Shown: positions 17,972 through 27,363, counted from the stretch's first letter. The stretch is 53,418 nucleotides of DNA from an uncultured Desulfuromonadales bacterium (GCA_947259685.1 CAMYNC010000003.1:1-53418), one strand, 5' to 3'. A program made the numbers and translations. Notes: a model not told the origin generated them from the sequence alone.

Positions 17972-18458
17972 TCAAACCGGCTTCACCCTGATTGAACTGG
18001 TCGTGGTGGTCAGTCTGCTGGCGTTGTTCAGCGTGATCAGTCTGCCGCTGCTGCTTGATCAGGGCGAGGGTGATAGCCGCCGTGAACTGCGGCGCCTGGC
18101 CGGGATGGTCAAGCAGCTCTACAATGAGGCGACGCTGACCCGGGATGAGCATCTGCTGAGTTTCGACCTGGAACGCAACAGCATGACCCCATTCCGCTTG
18201 CAGCGTTCGCAGGGCGAGGTGGAGAAACTCCCTCTCAATGAGGAGATCAGTCTACAACCGCTGGAGCTGAAGCAGATCGATGTGGTCGGCAAGGGCAGAT
18301 TCCGCACCGGCCAGGTTGAGGTGAAGATCTTCCCCCTCGGTTGGATGGAGCAGACCCGGATCTCACTGATTGATGGGGCAGGGGCGGCAAAGGTGCTCAG
18401 TTTTTCTCCCTTGACCGGATCGACGAAGATCGAAGATGAGCGAAAAGTTTTCCAATAA
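17940..18458 (+). CDS. gspH: Type II secretion minor pseudopilin H
   Basis: A minor pseudopilin of 172 aa from an ATG at 17940 that lies inside the last 32 bases of gspG, with AGGGG about 4 bases before it. The leader MPTLATGISTDQTG precedes the cleavage site and FTLIELVVVVSLLALFSVISLP. The open frame extends further upstream, but that part is out of frame with gspG and has no leader character. The body is short and matches GspH only loosely, as usual for this fast-evolving subunit. gspI begins 23 bases before its end. Confidence 0.85.
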   Translation: MPTLATGISTDQTGFTLIELVVVVSLLALFSVISLPLLLDQGEGDSRRELRRLAGMVKQLYNEATLTRDEHLLSFDLERNSMTPFRLQRSQGEVEKLPLNEEISLQPLELKQIDVVGKGRFRTGQVEVKIFPLGWMEQTRISLIDGAGAAKVLSFSPLTGSTKIEDERKVFQ

Positions 18459-18816
18459 CCAGGGCTTTACCCTGCTCGAAGTGATGATCGCGCTGGCGAT
18501 CGTGGCGATTTCACTGGTGACCCTGCTGGGGCTGTCGAACCGCTCGATTCTGGTTCAGGAACGGATTCAACGCCTGACCCGGGCAACCCTGTTGGCTCAG
18601 CAGGTGATGAGCGAAGAAGAAGTGGAACCGGCCAGTGCCCAGCGGGATTGGAGTCCGAAGGAGGAGGTATTTGAAGAGCCGTACAGCGACTATCGCTACC
18701 AGGTCAGTTACCAGGACACCATGCTGGCCAGGGTCAAGGAGGTGAGGGTGGTGGTTCTTTGGGGGGATCCGGAGAAGAACGAACAGGTTCAATTAACGTC
18801 TTTATTGACGTTTTAG
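18436..18816 (+). CDS. gspI: Type II secretion minor pseudopilin I
   Basis: A 126-aa minor pseudopilin with a short leader MSEKFSNNQG, then FTLLEVMIALAIVAISLVTLLGL. The body RATLLAQQVMSEEEVE and YRYQVSYQDT fits GspI, which nucleates the pseudopilus tip with J and K. It overlaps the end of gspH and lies directly before gspJ. Confidence 0.9.
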   Translation: MSEKFSNNQGFTLLEVMIALAIVAISLVTLLGLSNRSILVQERIQRLTRATLLAQQVMSEEEVEPASAQRDWSPKEEVFEEPYSDYRYQVSYQDTMLARVKEVRVVVLWGDPEKNEQVQLTSLLTF

Positions 18817-18824
18817 GGGAACTC

Positions 18825-19409
18825 ATGTCCGGCAAGCAGCGCGGCTTTACTTTAATCGAAGTTCTGCTGGCAATTTTCATCGGGTCCCTGGTGCTGACCA
18901 GCGTTTACGGGATTTTTACTTCGGTCAGCAATGCCCGTAACCGTCTGGAAGTTGAAGGCGAAGTTTATCATCAGATGCGGATCTTTTTCGATCGGATCGG
19001 TGGTGAGCTGCGCAGTTTAAGGGGTTCGGCGGTTCATAGGCAGGCACTCATCAAGTCGGGGAAAACCGCTGATGGTGAACCCTATCTGGAGTTCAGCACC
19101 GAGCTGGTCTCGCCGTTGCTGCAGCAGCGCGGTGGCTTGTCGCGGGTACATTACGAACTGCGTCGGGAGGAAGAGATCGCGACGCTCTACCGTAGCGAAC
19201 AGGTCCTGCTGGCCGACCTGGCGGCATCGGAGGCTCTGCCCTTCGTCGAAGCGATCAAGAGCTTTGAGGTCCGCTACTTTAACGCCGGTAAATGGCAGAA
19301 CAGTTGGTTGAACCGACAGCCACCGAAGATGGTGGAAATTGCCCTGGAGGTTGAAGTCGGCGGGCAAAGTCTGCCTTTTCGCAGTAGTTTTGTTTTGCCG
19401 GAGAATTGA
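18825..19409 (+). CDS. gspJ: Type II secretion minor pseudopilin J
   Basis: A 194-aa minor pseudopilin. The ATG at 18825 (AGGGG 5 bases upstream) gives a leader MSGKQRG followed by FTLIEVLLAIFIGSLVLTSVYGIF. The frame is open upstream to 18759, but that stretch overlaps gspI and lacks a start signal. The body has FFDRIGGELRSL and ends QSLPFRSSFVLPEN. Nine bases separate it from gspI; its stop is just before the gspK start. Confidence 0.9.
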   Translation: MSGKQRGFTLIEVLLAIFIGSLVLTSVYGIFTSVSNARNRLEVEGEVYHQMRIFFDRIGGELRSLRGSAVHRQALIKSGKTADGEPYLEFSTELVSPLLQQRGGLSRVHYELRREEEIATLYRSEQVLLADLAASEALPFVEAIKSFEVRYFNAGKWQNSWLNRQPPKMVEIALEVEVGGQSLPFRSSFVLPEN

Positions 19410-19411
19410 CC

Positions 19412-20350
19412 ATGAAGCCGCTTGCAAATCAGGATGGCATGGCACTATTGCTGGTGCTGGTGGTGGTCGCTCTGCTCAGCGCACTCTTGACCGAATTTTC
19501 TTTTTCGACCCTGGTCGATCTGCGCGCCACCGAGACCTTTCGGGACCGCACCAAGGCGTTTTACCTGGCCCGGGGTGGGGTAGAGGCGGCGCGGATGATT
19601 CTGCAGGAGGATCAAAATGCCTTTGATCATCCGTCGGAGTTCTGGGGCGATCTGCCCAGCATTCCGGTTGAAGATGGTGATGTTAGCCTGCAGATCCGTG
19701 ATTTAACCGGACTTTTTAACCTGAATGAGATTGCTGACAACAATGGTAATCAGCAATGGAGCTATCATGCGTTTGTCGCCCTCTGTGAAGAGGTTGGCAT
19801 CGATCAGGGAGAGGCTGGCCAGTTGGGAATCTACATCCGCAACTGGTTGAACCGCACCCGCAATCATCCAGGCACATTGGATGATGACAATTATTATGCG
19901 CAGCTGCAGCCACCTTATGCACGCAAGGGTGCGAATTTGGAAACCCTGGATGAGCTGAACCTGGTGCGAGGTTTTGAAGGGGAAGTGATCCGAAAGCTGA
20001 GGCCATATATCCGGGTTGGGGAAAAGTTTCCAATCAATGTCAACACCGCCCCGAGGCCTGTTCTATACGCATGGCAGCATGATGGGGTCAGGCAGATTCT
20101 TCTTGACCCTGAGGATATCGATGCGCTGGTTAGCTATCGGCGACAGACCCCGTTTCAGAAATTTAATGATTTGGCTTCAGTCGCGGGAATCGGAAATCGC
20201 TGGAGCGCTGCCTGGCAGGTGAACTCTGTTGGAGTGCAAGGGCAACTTTACGAGGTTTCAAGCACCGGGCGGATCAATCAAGGGACCCGCGAAGCCCTTG
20301 CGATTGTTTTGAAAAACGGCAATAAGCTGGTAAGCCTTAAAGTGGAATAG
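19412..20350 (+). CDS. gspK: Type II secretion minor pseudopilin K
   Basis: The largest tip pseudopilin, 312 aa. ATG at 19412 with GGAG 8 bases upstream is preferred to an in-frame TTG two codons earlier. The leader is MKPLANQDG, followed by MALLLVLVVVALLSALLTEF, then RATETFRDRTKAFYLARGGVEAARMIL. As in other GspK proteins, the first mature residue is not Phe and E5 is absent. The helix-hairpin-helix-like region DIDALVSYRRQTPFQKFNDLASVAGIG is present. It caps the pseudopilus; gspL follows 3 bases after its stop. Confidence 0.93.
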   Translation: MKPLANQDGMALLLVLVVVALLSALLTEFSFSTLVDLRATETFRDRTKAFYLARGGVEAARMILQEDQNAFDHPSEFWGDLPSIPVEDGDVSLQIRDLTGLFNLNEIADNNGNQQWSYHAFVALCEEVGIDQGEAGQLGIYIRNWLNRTRNHPGTLDDDNYYAQLQPPYARKGANLETLDELNLVRGFEGEVIRKLRPYIRVGEKFPINVNTAPRPVLYAWQHDGVRQILLDPEDIDALVSYRRQTPFQKFNDLASVAGIGNRWSAAWQVNSVGVQGQLYEVSSTGRINQGTREALAIVLKNGNKLVSLKVE

Positions 20351-20353
20351 TCT

Positions 20354-21742
20354 ATGGCAAAGCGATATATCGGGATCGATCTGGAAGGCATCGACGTGCG
20401 GGTGGCAATTTTGACCGCTGGCGCCGGCACGGTCGATGTCAAACTGGACAAACGGGAATATAATTCGCCGGAAGAAGCGGTTACGGCGATCAACGAGATG
20501 CTTGGTGGCGAGCCGGCACTCAACGATCGGATTGTCACCGCCCTGCCGGGGCGGGTGGGGCTGTTTCGGCGCCTGCGCTTTCCGTTTCGGGAAAAAGGCA
20601 AGATTGAAGCTGCGCTGCCGCTGGAATTGAGTTCCCAGTTGCCGGTCGAACTGGAGGAGCATCTGATCAGCTTCCTGCCGCCGCGGGCGCGGGAAAATGA
20701 CTATGAAGTTGATGCTGTGGTGGTGCATTACGGTGAAATTGAAGCGCTGCTCGAGCATTTTCCGGAAGCGGAGCATCACCCCCGACGGATCGATTTTTTC
20801 CCCTTTGCTTTGCTGCCGGCGCTGGCGGACCGGGAAGGCTTATTGATCTATTGCCGACGGCTCGAGGTGGTCGTGGCATTGGTTTATGACGGTATCATCT
20901 GGGACTATCGGTTGCTACCCGGGACGGCGGAATCTTCGGAGGAGGAGGTCCTCGATTTTATCGGCAACCAGGTCAGTCAGCTGGAAAATGCCATCAATGC
21001 TGATAACCTGCCGCTTTGGGTGATCGGCGCCGGGGTGACGGAAAAGATTCACCAACAACTGCAGCAGAGCAACCGGGAAATTCTGTTTCCCGGAAAAGAT
21101 ATCTTCACCGCCGACCTCCCCTGTGAAATGGCTCCAGCAGCTCTGCTGGCGCTGGTGGAAATGCGGCACGGCAAAGCCGAGCAGCTGAATTTTCGTAAAG
21201 GTGAATTCGCGGCCCGCGGGCAGTTGGAAATCTTCCGCTCGCGGGTGATCGTGGCTGCCATTATGCTGCTGATCGTTCTGGCAGGTGGTGCCGCAACCAT
21301 GCACCTGGGTTATCTGCAGAAAACCCAACAGGAAGCAGCCCTGAAAGAGCAGTTGAAAACTGTCTTCAGGCAGACCATGCCGAGCAGTGCGACCATTGTC
21401 GATGTGCCGCTGCAACTGGAAAGTCAGCTGCAAGAATTACAAAAGCAGGTCCAGTTGTTCGGTCTTGGGGGGCAGGGTGCCGCAACGGTGATGCAGAGTT
21501 TGTCGAGCCGTATTTCCAAAGAGGTTCCCATCGATCTCCGTGAATTCAGCTACAGCAGTGAAGAGGTTCGTATGGATGGCCATACCGACTCCTTCGATTC
21601 CGTTAATAAAGTGGCCGAAGCGCTACGCAGCAGTCCTTTATTTGAAACGGTTGAAATCAGTGATGCCAAGCTGGCGACCGAAGATAATCAAGTTGATTTT
21701 GAGTTGCGGTTAAAGCTGTATGGTGGCGGAGGCGGACAATGA
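20354..21742 (+). CDS. gspL: Type II secretion protein L (actin-like/PilM-like plus membrane and periplasmic parts)
   Basis: A 462-aa bitopic protein that couples GspE to the membrane. Residues 1-285 are an actin/PilM-like cytoplasmic domain (RYIGIDLEGIDVRVAIL; IVTALPGRVGLFRRLRFPF). A single membrane helix lies at about 300-320 (IVAAIMLLIVLAGGAATMHLGY). The periplasmic part has a coiled segment and a ferredoxin-like end (EVRMDGHTDSFDSVNKVAEALRSSPLFETVEI). gspM begins inside its last four bases. Confidence 0.9.
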   Translation: MAKRYIGIDLEGIDVRVAILTAGAGTVDVKLDKREYNSPEEAVTAINEMLGGEPALNDRIVTALPGRVGLFRRLRFPFREKGKIEAALPLELSSQLPVELEEHLISFLPPRARENDYEVDAVVVHYGEIEALLEHFPEAEHHPRRIDFFPFALLPALADREGLLIYCRRLEVVVALVYDGIIWDYRLLPGTAESSEEEVLDFIGNQVSQLENAINADNLPLWVIGAGVTEKIHQQLQQSNREILFPGKDIFTADLPCEMAPAALLALVEMRHGKAEQLNFRKGEFAARGQLEIFRSRVIVAAIMLLIVLAGGAATMHLGYLQKTQQEAALKEQLKTVFRQTMPSSATIVDVPLQLESQLQELQKQVQLFGLGGQGAATVMQSLSSRISKEVPIDLREFSYSSEEVRMDGHTDSFDSVNKVAEALRSSPLFETVEISDAKLATEDNQVDFELRLKLYGGGGGQ

Positions 21743-22257
21743 TCAGTCGCTTAAGCGCCAGGGAAAAAATTGTCGTGCTGGGTGGGGCTGTCATCCTGGT
21801 GCTGATCCTGATCTGGTTTGCCCTGATCAATCCTTATTTTGAGACCATGGCTGGCCTGGATCGGCGGATCGCGATTCAGCAGCGCGGCCTGACCAAAGCG
21901 TTGCAGATGCAGGATAAGATCAGTGAGTTGCGGCAGCAGCTGGCAACCGTCGGCAACCAACGCCGGGGGAGTCGACCGCTGTTTTCGCAGGTGGAGAGCC
22001 TGACCGAGCAAACCGGGGTGCGCGAACAGCTGCTGTCGATGCGGCCGCAGCCGGCGACCACTCAGGGTGAGTTCCGTCAGCAGTTGGTGGAGATCCAGTT
22101 AGAGAAGATGAGCCTTGGGCAGCTGGTTAAAGTGCTGCATGCGGTTGAATATCGCAGCGGCGGCATTCAGGTGAAATCGCTGCGGGTCAAACCACGCTTC
22201 GAAGATCGCTCAAGCCTCGATGTCAACATGATTCTGATGTCGCTGGAGAAACCATGA
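21739..22257 (+). CDS. gspM: Type II secretion protein M
   Basis: A 172-aa partner of GspL. The short cytoplasmic start MISRLSAREKIVVLGG leads into one membrane helix (AVILVLILIWFALINPYF). A coiled-coil segment (DRRIAIQQRGLTKALQMQDKI, cut) and a periplasmic ferredoxin-like domain follow. It overlaps gspL by 4 bases and gspN by 4 bases (ATGA type), so the three are translationally coupled. Confidence 0.9.
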   Translation: MISRLSAREKIVVLGGAVILVLILIWFALINPYFETMAGLDRRIAIQQRGLTKALQMQDKISELRQQLATVGNQRRGSRPLFSQVESLTEQTGVREQLLSMRPQPATTQGEFRQQLVEIQLEKMSLGQLVKVLHAVEYRSGGIQVKSLRVKPRFEDRSSLDVNMILMSLEKP

Positions 22258-23132
22258 ATCTGGCCAACATTAACTTTTTCGATATTTCTGGGAAGTTGGC
22301 TGGAAATCGGCGCTTATTTCTACTGAGCCTGGTGTTGTTCCTGTTCAGCTTCTGGATTGCCCTCTGGGCCAGCTTTCCAGCTGAAGTGTTGCAAGGTCGG
22401 TTGATCAGCGAAATCAGCCAGCAGACCGGTTTACGGATGCAGGGCAGTAATGCTTCGCTGCGCTTTCCCCTGGGGTTGGAATTCGACCTGCGGGTGTTTC
22501 CCGAGGCTCCCGCTCTAGCGCCGATCGACCTGCAACAATTGCAACTGACTCCGGCCTGGGGTTCTTTGCTGCGCGGTGCGCCGCAGGCTGATCTGCAGGG
22601 ACGGCTGTCCGGCGGCACGCTTGATGCCCAGGCGGGTCGGAATGGTGATCTGCAACTGCAACTCCGGCGGGTCGCAATCGCCCCGCTGCAGCGTGAGGAA
22701 GAACCTTATCGGCTGGCTGGGGAGCTGAGCGGCGATTTAACCGCCGAACAGTTGTCGGCCGCCATGACCGGCAAAGGTCAATTTGTTCTGCAATTGCGCG
22801 ACAGCCAGGTTCTCGGCCTGGATAAACTCGGTCTGCCGGGGAGCTTGTCGCTGGGGCTGCTGACCCTCGAAGGTCAATTCAACCAACGACGGATCAGTAT
22901 CGAAAAGGCGCTGCTGACCGAAGGTGCCCTGGAGATGAGTGGCGGTGGCACCCTGCTGCTTGGCGAAACACCGGAACAGACCCGGCTGAACCTGAATGTC
23001 CGGCTGCAGCCGACCTCATCAACCCCCTCCGACCTGCGCGATCTGCTCAGCTTGACCGGGGTCAAGCCGACCGCCGATGGTAGTTACTTGCTGCGGCTTG
23101 GGGGAACCCTGGCGCGGCCGGCGATTCGTTAA
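22254..23132 (+). CDS. gspN: Type II secretion protein N
   Basis: A 292-aa protein with an N-terminal membrane helix (RRLFLLSLVLFLFSFWIALW) and a beta-rich body with AsmA-like repeated patterns (LQGRLSGGTLDAQAG; LTLEGQFNQRRISIEKALL; SGGGTLLLGE). It fits the GspN subunit found in delta-proteobacterial and some gamma-proteobacterial systems. It is the last gene of the operon; the convergent transporter gene ends 29 bases away, and I see no terminator between them. Confidence 0.85.
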   Translation: MNLANINFFDISGKLAGNRRLFLLSLVLFLFSFWIALWASFPAEVLQGRLISEISQQTGLRMQGSNASLRFPLGLEFDLRVFPEAPALAPIDLQQLQLTPAWGSLLRGAPQADLQGRLSGGTLDAQAGRNGDLQLQLRRVAIAPLQREEEPYRLAGELSGDLTAEQLSAAMTGKGQFVLQLRDSQVLGLDKLGLPGSLSLGLLTLEGQFNQRRISIEKALLTEGALEMSGGGTLLLGETPEQTRLNLNVRLQPTSSTPSDLRDLLSLTGVKPTADGSYLLRLGGTLARPAIR

Positions 23133-23161
23133 TTGCGACAAGTTTTGGCTGTTATCTGAAA

Positions 23162-25513
23162 TCAAGCAGTTGATTCCGAGGTCTTGCTCTTCTCTCTCGC
23201 TTCGTCCTCGCTGTTCGCTTTCGCTTCGGCCAATTTGCTCTTGGTCAGATCCTCGCCGTCGGGAGTTAGCAACTCGCCAATAAACAGGCTGCCATTGTGG
23301 ATAAAGAAACAGGAGGGTAGCCCCTCGGCCAGCTGGAAAAGGCGTTTTCCGTAGTTCTCCTCTTCCCCCTCCTCGGGCGTGGCCAGGCCGAGCAGCACCA
23401 GGTCGGCATCGCTGCTTTGCCGCAGAATCATTTCCTTGACACTGATCCCTTCCGGTTTGAGCGACACCTCGATCTGTGCATCGATGCGGATTTCCGGGAT
23501 CAGCTGCTGTAAAAAATCTTCTGTCTTGCGTTGCATCAAGTCGCTGGAAGCCACACTGAGAATCCGGATGGTGCTGTCTCGCCATTCCGGATTGCAACTG
23601 AGCAGGTAGGCCAGCAGCATCATCAGGTCGCCGTTATTCTGCAGCCCTCCCCACCAGATGTCGACCCGCCGCCGGGAGCCTTCATTCAATCGCGGCAGAG
23701 GTTTGACCCGGCCGATGAGCAGCGACTGATTGAGCTGTTTAAGGCGGCGGATGATTTTCAAAAAGGCAGTCATTCGGTGGAGATCATCCGGCCAGCCGAG
23801 CATGATGGTGTTGCTTTCGATGCCGGCGATGCCATTGGCCTGTGCCACGGCAACGATCCCGCGTTCGATATCCTGGACCACGTTGACTTCACCGAAGGCG
23901 AGAATCCCCTCGCGTCGTAGCACCTGCTTGACATGCTGCTGGCGTAGCATCAGATCGAAATCGAGCTTCAGTAGATCGCCTTCGACCAGTTCACTGACAG
24001 TTACTACGCCACGCTCTTCGCTGAACCAGGCGGCGTAGCGGACCAGGTCAAGGCGCCGCTCAATGTTGCCGACAAACACCAGGATGTGCGGCCGCCAGTT
24101 GCGTGCTGTCATCGAGTGATCGGCAAGTTTCAGCAGAGACCAACGGATCAGCGCCTCGTAGATGTCGCGGCGCACGTCACCACGTGACTTGGCATGGATA
24201 CGTCGCTTCAGGACGACCCAGATGGTCAGCTCGATACCGATAGCGATCAAGCTGGCCGGCAGGTGGATCAGCATCATCACCGCGAAACAGGCGAGGGCGC
24301 CAAGCAGGCTCAGCCACCAGGGAACATCGACCCTTGGTCGCCAGGAGGGATTGCCGGAAAGCTTCTCCAGCGCAGCCACCAGGTTGATGGTACCGTAAAC
24401 GCTGAGGAAGAACATGGTGACAACCGTTGCCACGGTGTTAAGGTCGCCGAGAAAAACTGCGCCGAAGGCGAGCAGCAGGGTTACCAGCAGGCCAAAAACC
24501 GGCTCTCTGTGGCCGTCTTTGCTGCCAGCCAGCAGTTTCGGCGCCAGGTGGTCCATTGCCAGCGCCTGCAGGGTCCGCGGCGCGCCGAGCATCGAGCCGA
24601 CTGCTGAGGAGAAGATCGCACCCCAGAGCCCGGGAATGATCAGCCAGGGGCCAAAAGCGGCAATCTTGGTCCAGATCAGCGGCTCGGCGCGCAGGGCCGC
24701 CGGATCACTGCCCAGGCTGAGTAGGATCGGGACCAGCAGATAGACCAGGAAACCGGTCAAGACTGCGTAAAGGGTGCCGCGGGGAATGGCCTGGCGCGGT
24801 TCCTCCAGGTCTCCAGAGAGGCTTAGACCAGCCATAATTCCGGTGACCGCGGGGAAGAAGACCGCGAACACCACCCAGAAGCTGATCGGCTCCAGGGGTA
24901 ACGCATTCTCCGGGCTTGGAACTGTTTCGCCGAACAGGGCTCCGTAGACCAGGGCCAGCAGAGAGAAGGCAATCAGCCCCATGATCGGGACTTGACTGCG
25001 CAGCGCCGCCCCGGCTCCGCGGAAAGAGACCGCCGCCACGAGGATAATAATCAGAAAAGCCGCCGGCATAATCGGCACATCCGGCCAGACCAGGCGTAAG
25101 GATTCGGCCAGTCCGTAGGCATAGAGGGTGACAGACAGCGCTTGCGAGAGAAACAACGGCAGGCCGATCGCTCCGCCAACCTCCAGGCCCAGGCTGCGGG
25201 AAATAATGAAGTAGGCGCCGCCGACCCCGACCCGCGAATTGGTCGCCACCGCCGACAGGCAAATCGAGGTCACCAGGGTGATAAGGTTGGCCAGCAAAAC
25301 GATCAGTAGAGTTTTTCCGACCCCGACTTGACCGACCACCCAGCCGAAACGCAGGTACATGATCACGCCAAGAATGGTTAGAATGGTTGGCGTATAGACA
25401 CCGATGAAGGTGCCGAGTTTGTTGCTTGGACGGGCTATCGGCCGCTTGGGCCCGGGAAAGAAGATTTTTTGGAAACGCTGCAAAAAAGGATTATTGCCGG
25501 GCTGCAAACTCAT
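23162..25513 (-). CDS. Cation-chloride cotransporter-like (SLC12/APC superfamily) permease
   Basis: A 783-aa protein with about 12 membrane helices in residues 35-450, starting with the signature KLGTFIGVYTPTILTILGVIMYLRFGWVVG, cut here at its usual first helix. VGVGGAYFIISRSLG and GLSLSGDLEEPRQAIPRGTL also fit cation-chloride cotransporters. A large soluble C-terminal part (about 460-783) contains universal-stress-protein-like stretches (HILVFVGN; ADLVLLGLATPE). Bacterial members have uncertain substrates. GGAG lies 6 bases before the ATG. The sensor kinase/regulator pair lies 78 bases upstream on the same strand, so it may control this transporter. Confidence 0.88.
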   Translation of the reverse strand: MSLQPGNNPFLQRFQKIFFPGPKRPIARPSNKLGTFIGVYTPTILTILGVIMYLRFGWVVGQVGVGKTLLIVLLANLITLVTSICLSAVATNSRVGVGGAYFIISRSLGLEVGGAIGLPLFLSQALSVTLYAYGLAESLRLVWPDVPIMPAAFLIIILVAAVSFRGAGAALRSQVPIMGLIAFSLLALVYGALFGETVPSPENALPLEPISFWVVFAVFFPAVTGIMAGLSLSGDLEEPRQAIPRGTLYAVLTGFLVYLLVPILLSLGSDPAALRAEPLIWTKIAAFGPWLIIPGLWGAIFSSAVGSMLGAPRTLQALAMDHLAPKLLAGSKDGHREPVFGLLVTLLLAFGAVFLGDLNTVATVVTMFFLSVYGTINLVAALEKLSGNPSWRPRVDVPWWLSLLGALACFAVMMLIHLPASLIAIGIELTIWVVLKRRIHAKSRGDVRRDIYEALIRWSLLKLADHSMTARNWRPHILVFVGNIERRLDLVRYAAWFSEERGVVTVSELVEGDLLKLDFDLMLRQQHVKQVLRREGILAFGEVNVVQDIERGIVAVAQANGIAGIESNTIMLGWPDDLHRMTAFLKIIRRLKQLNQSLLIGRVKPLPRLNEGSRRRVDIWWGGLQNNGDLMMLLAYLLSCNPEWRDSTIRILSVASSDLMQRKTEDFLQQLIPEIRIDAQIEVSLKPEGISVKEMILRQSSDADLVLLGLATPEEGEEENYGKRLFQLAEGLPSCFFIHNGSLFIGELLTPDGEDLTKSKLAEAKANSEDEAREKSKTSESTA

Positions 25514-25591
25514 CGAGATCTCCGGGTCGGGAGCAGGTTATTGGTCATAAGATAGTTAAGCAGAGTTTTCGATAGCCTGCAGGAGAGCGGC

Positions 25592-26299
25592 TTATTCCGG
25601 TTTGCTGATAAAGCGGTAGCCGCGTCCGCGAACAGTGAGAAAGTGCTTTGGTGCCGAGGGGTCGACCTCGAAGTATTTGCGTAAGCGGACAATGAAATTA
25701 TCCAGGGTGCGGGTTTCAGTCTGCGGATCCACCCCCCAGACAGTCTGCAGTAGCGTGCCGCGTGAGAGAACTTTCCCTGGATGGTCAAAGAACAGGGTCA
25801 GCATCTTCATTTCCAGTTCGGTCAACTGTAGCTGCCCTTTAGGGGTTTGCGCCTGGTGGCTTTCCAGGTCGATCCGATTGGCTCCGAACCGCACCAGTTT
25901 CTGCTGGGCGTCGGTCGTGTGCTGCCAGTTGGAACGACGGAGTAAGGCACCGACCCGCAGCAGAAACTCTTTAAGGTTGAACGGTTTGCTCAAATAATCG
26001 TCGGCTCCCTCGCTCAGGCCGGCAATCCGGTCCTCTTCTTCACCGCGGGCCGTCAGCATCAGAATCGGTACTTGTAAATCCTGCTGGCGGATCTGGCGAC
26101 AGACCTCCAGGCCATCGATGCCGGGCAGCATCAGGTCGAGGATGACCAGCGCGCAGGAGGTGGTCTGCAGGTGTTTGAGGGCGTCTTCGCCACTTTCAAC
26201 ATGGGTGACCCGGTAGCCTTCTGCCCGCAGGTTATAGATCAGTCCCAGGGCGATGTGCGGCTCATCTTCAACCAGTAGAATCGGTAGCTGTTCAATCAT
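25592..26299 (-). CDS. OmpR/PhoB-family response regulator
   Basis: A 235-aa DNA-binding response regulator. The receiver domain (1-120) has acidic residues E11/D12, the phosphorylation site D55 in VILDLMLPGIDGLEV, T83-type LMLTA and K105-type SKPF. The winged-helix output domain (about 140-233) ends with LDNFIVRLRKYFE and HFLTVRGRGYRF. Its start overlaps the kinase stop by 8 bases, so the kinase is its likely partner. Downstream after 78 bases lies the cation-chloride-cotransporter-like gene. Confidence 0.95.
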   Translation of the reverse strand: MIEQLPILLVEDEPHIALGLIYNLRAEGYRVTHVESGEDALKHLQTTSCALVILDLMLPGIDGLEVCRQIRQQDLQVPILMLTARGEEEDRIAGLSEGADDYLSKPFNLKEFLLRVGALLRRSNWQHTTDAQQKLVRFGANRIDLESHQAQTPKGQLQLTELEMKMLTLFFDHPGKVLSRGTLLQTVWGVDPQTETRTLDNFIVRLRKYFEVDPSAPKHFLTVRGRGYRFISKPE

Positions 26300-27248
26300 T
26301 GGCGGCTCCTGAGCCGGCTAGCGGCAGCAGCAGGTGGAAGGTCGTGCCCAGCCCGGATCCAGCACTCTCCAGCCAGACCTTACCGCCGTGCAGGCGGATG
26401 ACGTTGCTGACGATATAAAGCCCCAGCCCGCTGCCGCGGATGGTTCGGTCGCTGCGGCGGATGCGGTAAAACATTTTGAAGACTTTTTTCCGAAATTTGG
26501 GGTCGATGCCTCGTCCTTGGTCGGCGAAACGCAGATGCGCCATGCCGTTTTCACTGCACAGAGTGATGTCAACCTTCGGCGGTCCATCGGCATAGAGAAC
26601 GGCATTTTCCAGCAGGTTGCGCAGCGCGGTTTCCAAGGCGTCGGCATCGAAATCGGCGCACAGGTTCGGCTCGCATTGCCAGCGAAGCTGCCCCTGTGGC
26701 GGGAAACTGGAGCTTTCCTGCTGCAGGTAAGCTTCGATCAGCTGAGATAGGTTGCCGCGTTGGCGGTTGAGGCTGGCATCCTTGTGTTCTAGCCGTCCCG
26801 CGGCCAGCAGATTGTTGATCAGCCCATGCAGCCGCTCGGTATCCCCTTTCATCAGGGTGATGAAATGTTGCAACTGTTGGGGGGCGGGCTTGCGCATTTC
26901 AATGGTTTCAAGGTGTAATTGAAGAGAGGCCAGCGGTGATTTAAGTTCATGGGTGACCTGGGCAATGAAGTTGCGCTGGGCGCGATAGAGCGAGGCCTGA
27001 CGACGCCAGTAAAGGAAGATGACGTAAACCCCGATCAGAATCGCCACCAACAGGACAATCCCCTCGGTAAGGATCAGCCAATCGCTGCGATCCGGCAGCC
27101 ATTCGGTCTGGTAGCGGGCGGCCAGCTCTTTCAGCTGCTGATGGCGGCCGAGAAACCAGTAGATCCAGGAGACCAGCAGAAAAATCCAGACCAGCTGGAT
27201 GCCGATAAAAGTGATGAATGGATGGAAAAGACGCCGAAACAGTTTCAT
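26292..27248 (-). CDS. Membrane sensor histidine kinase
   Basis: A 318-aa kinase. Two membrane helices (about 11-34 and 58-80) flank a very short external loop of some 20 residues, so it probably senses something within or near the membrane rather than by a large periplasmic domain. There is no HAMP or PAS domain. The phospho-accepting H100 is in QVTHELKSPLASLQLHLE. N-box LRNLLENAVLYA, G1 FADQGRGID and G2 IRGSGLGLYIV are all intact. First gene of the kinase-regulator-transporter set. Confidence 0.94.
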   Translation of the reverse strand: MKLFRRLFHPFITFIGIQLVWIFLLVSWIYWFLGRHQQLKELAARYQTEWLPDRSDWLILTEGIVLLVAILIGVYVIFLYWRRQASLYRAQRNFIAQVTHELKSPLASLQLHLETIEMRKPAPQQLQHFITLMKGDTERLHGLINNLLAAGRLEHKDASLNRQRGNLSQLIEAYLQQESSSFPPQGQLRWQCEPNLCADFDADALETALRNLLENAVLYADGPPKVDITLCSENGMAHLRFADQGRGIDPKFRKKVFKMFYRIRRSDRTIRGSGLGLYIVSNVIRLHGGKVWLESAGSGLGTTFHLLLPLAGSGAAND

Positions 27249-27363
27249 AGCCCTCTATTACCATCGCCAAGGCAGCGGAACAAGTGAGTTTTTACACAAG
27301 TATTACATTTGGCCTAAAAGCGAACTGTTATTCTTGCCAGCTAGAAACTCGACAGGAGAGACT

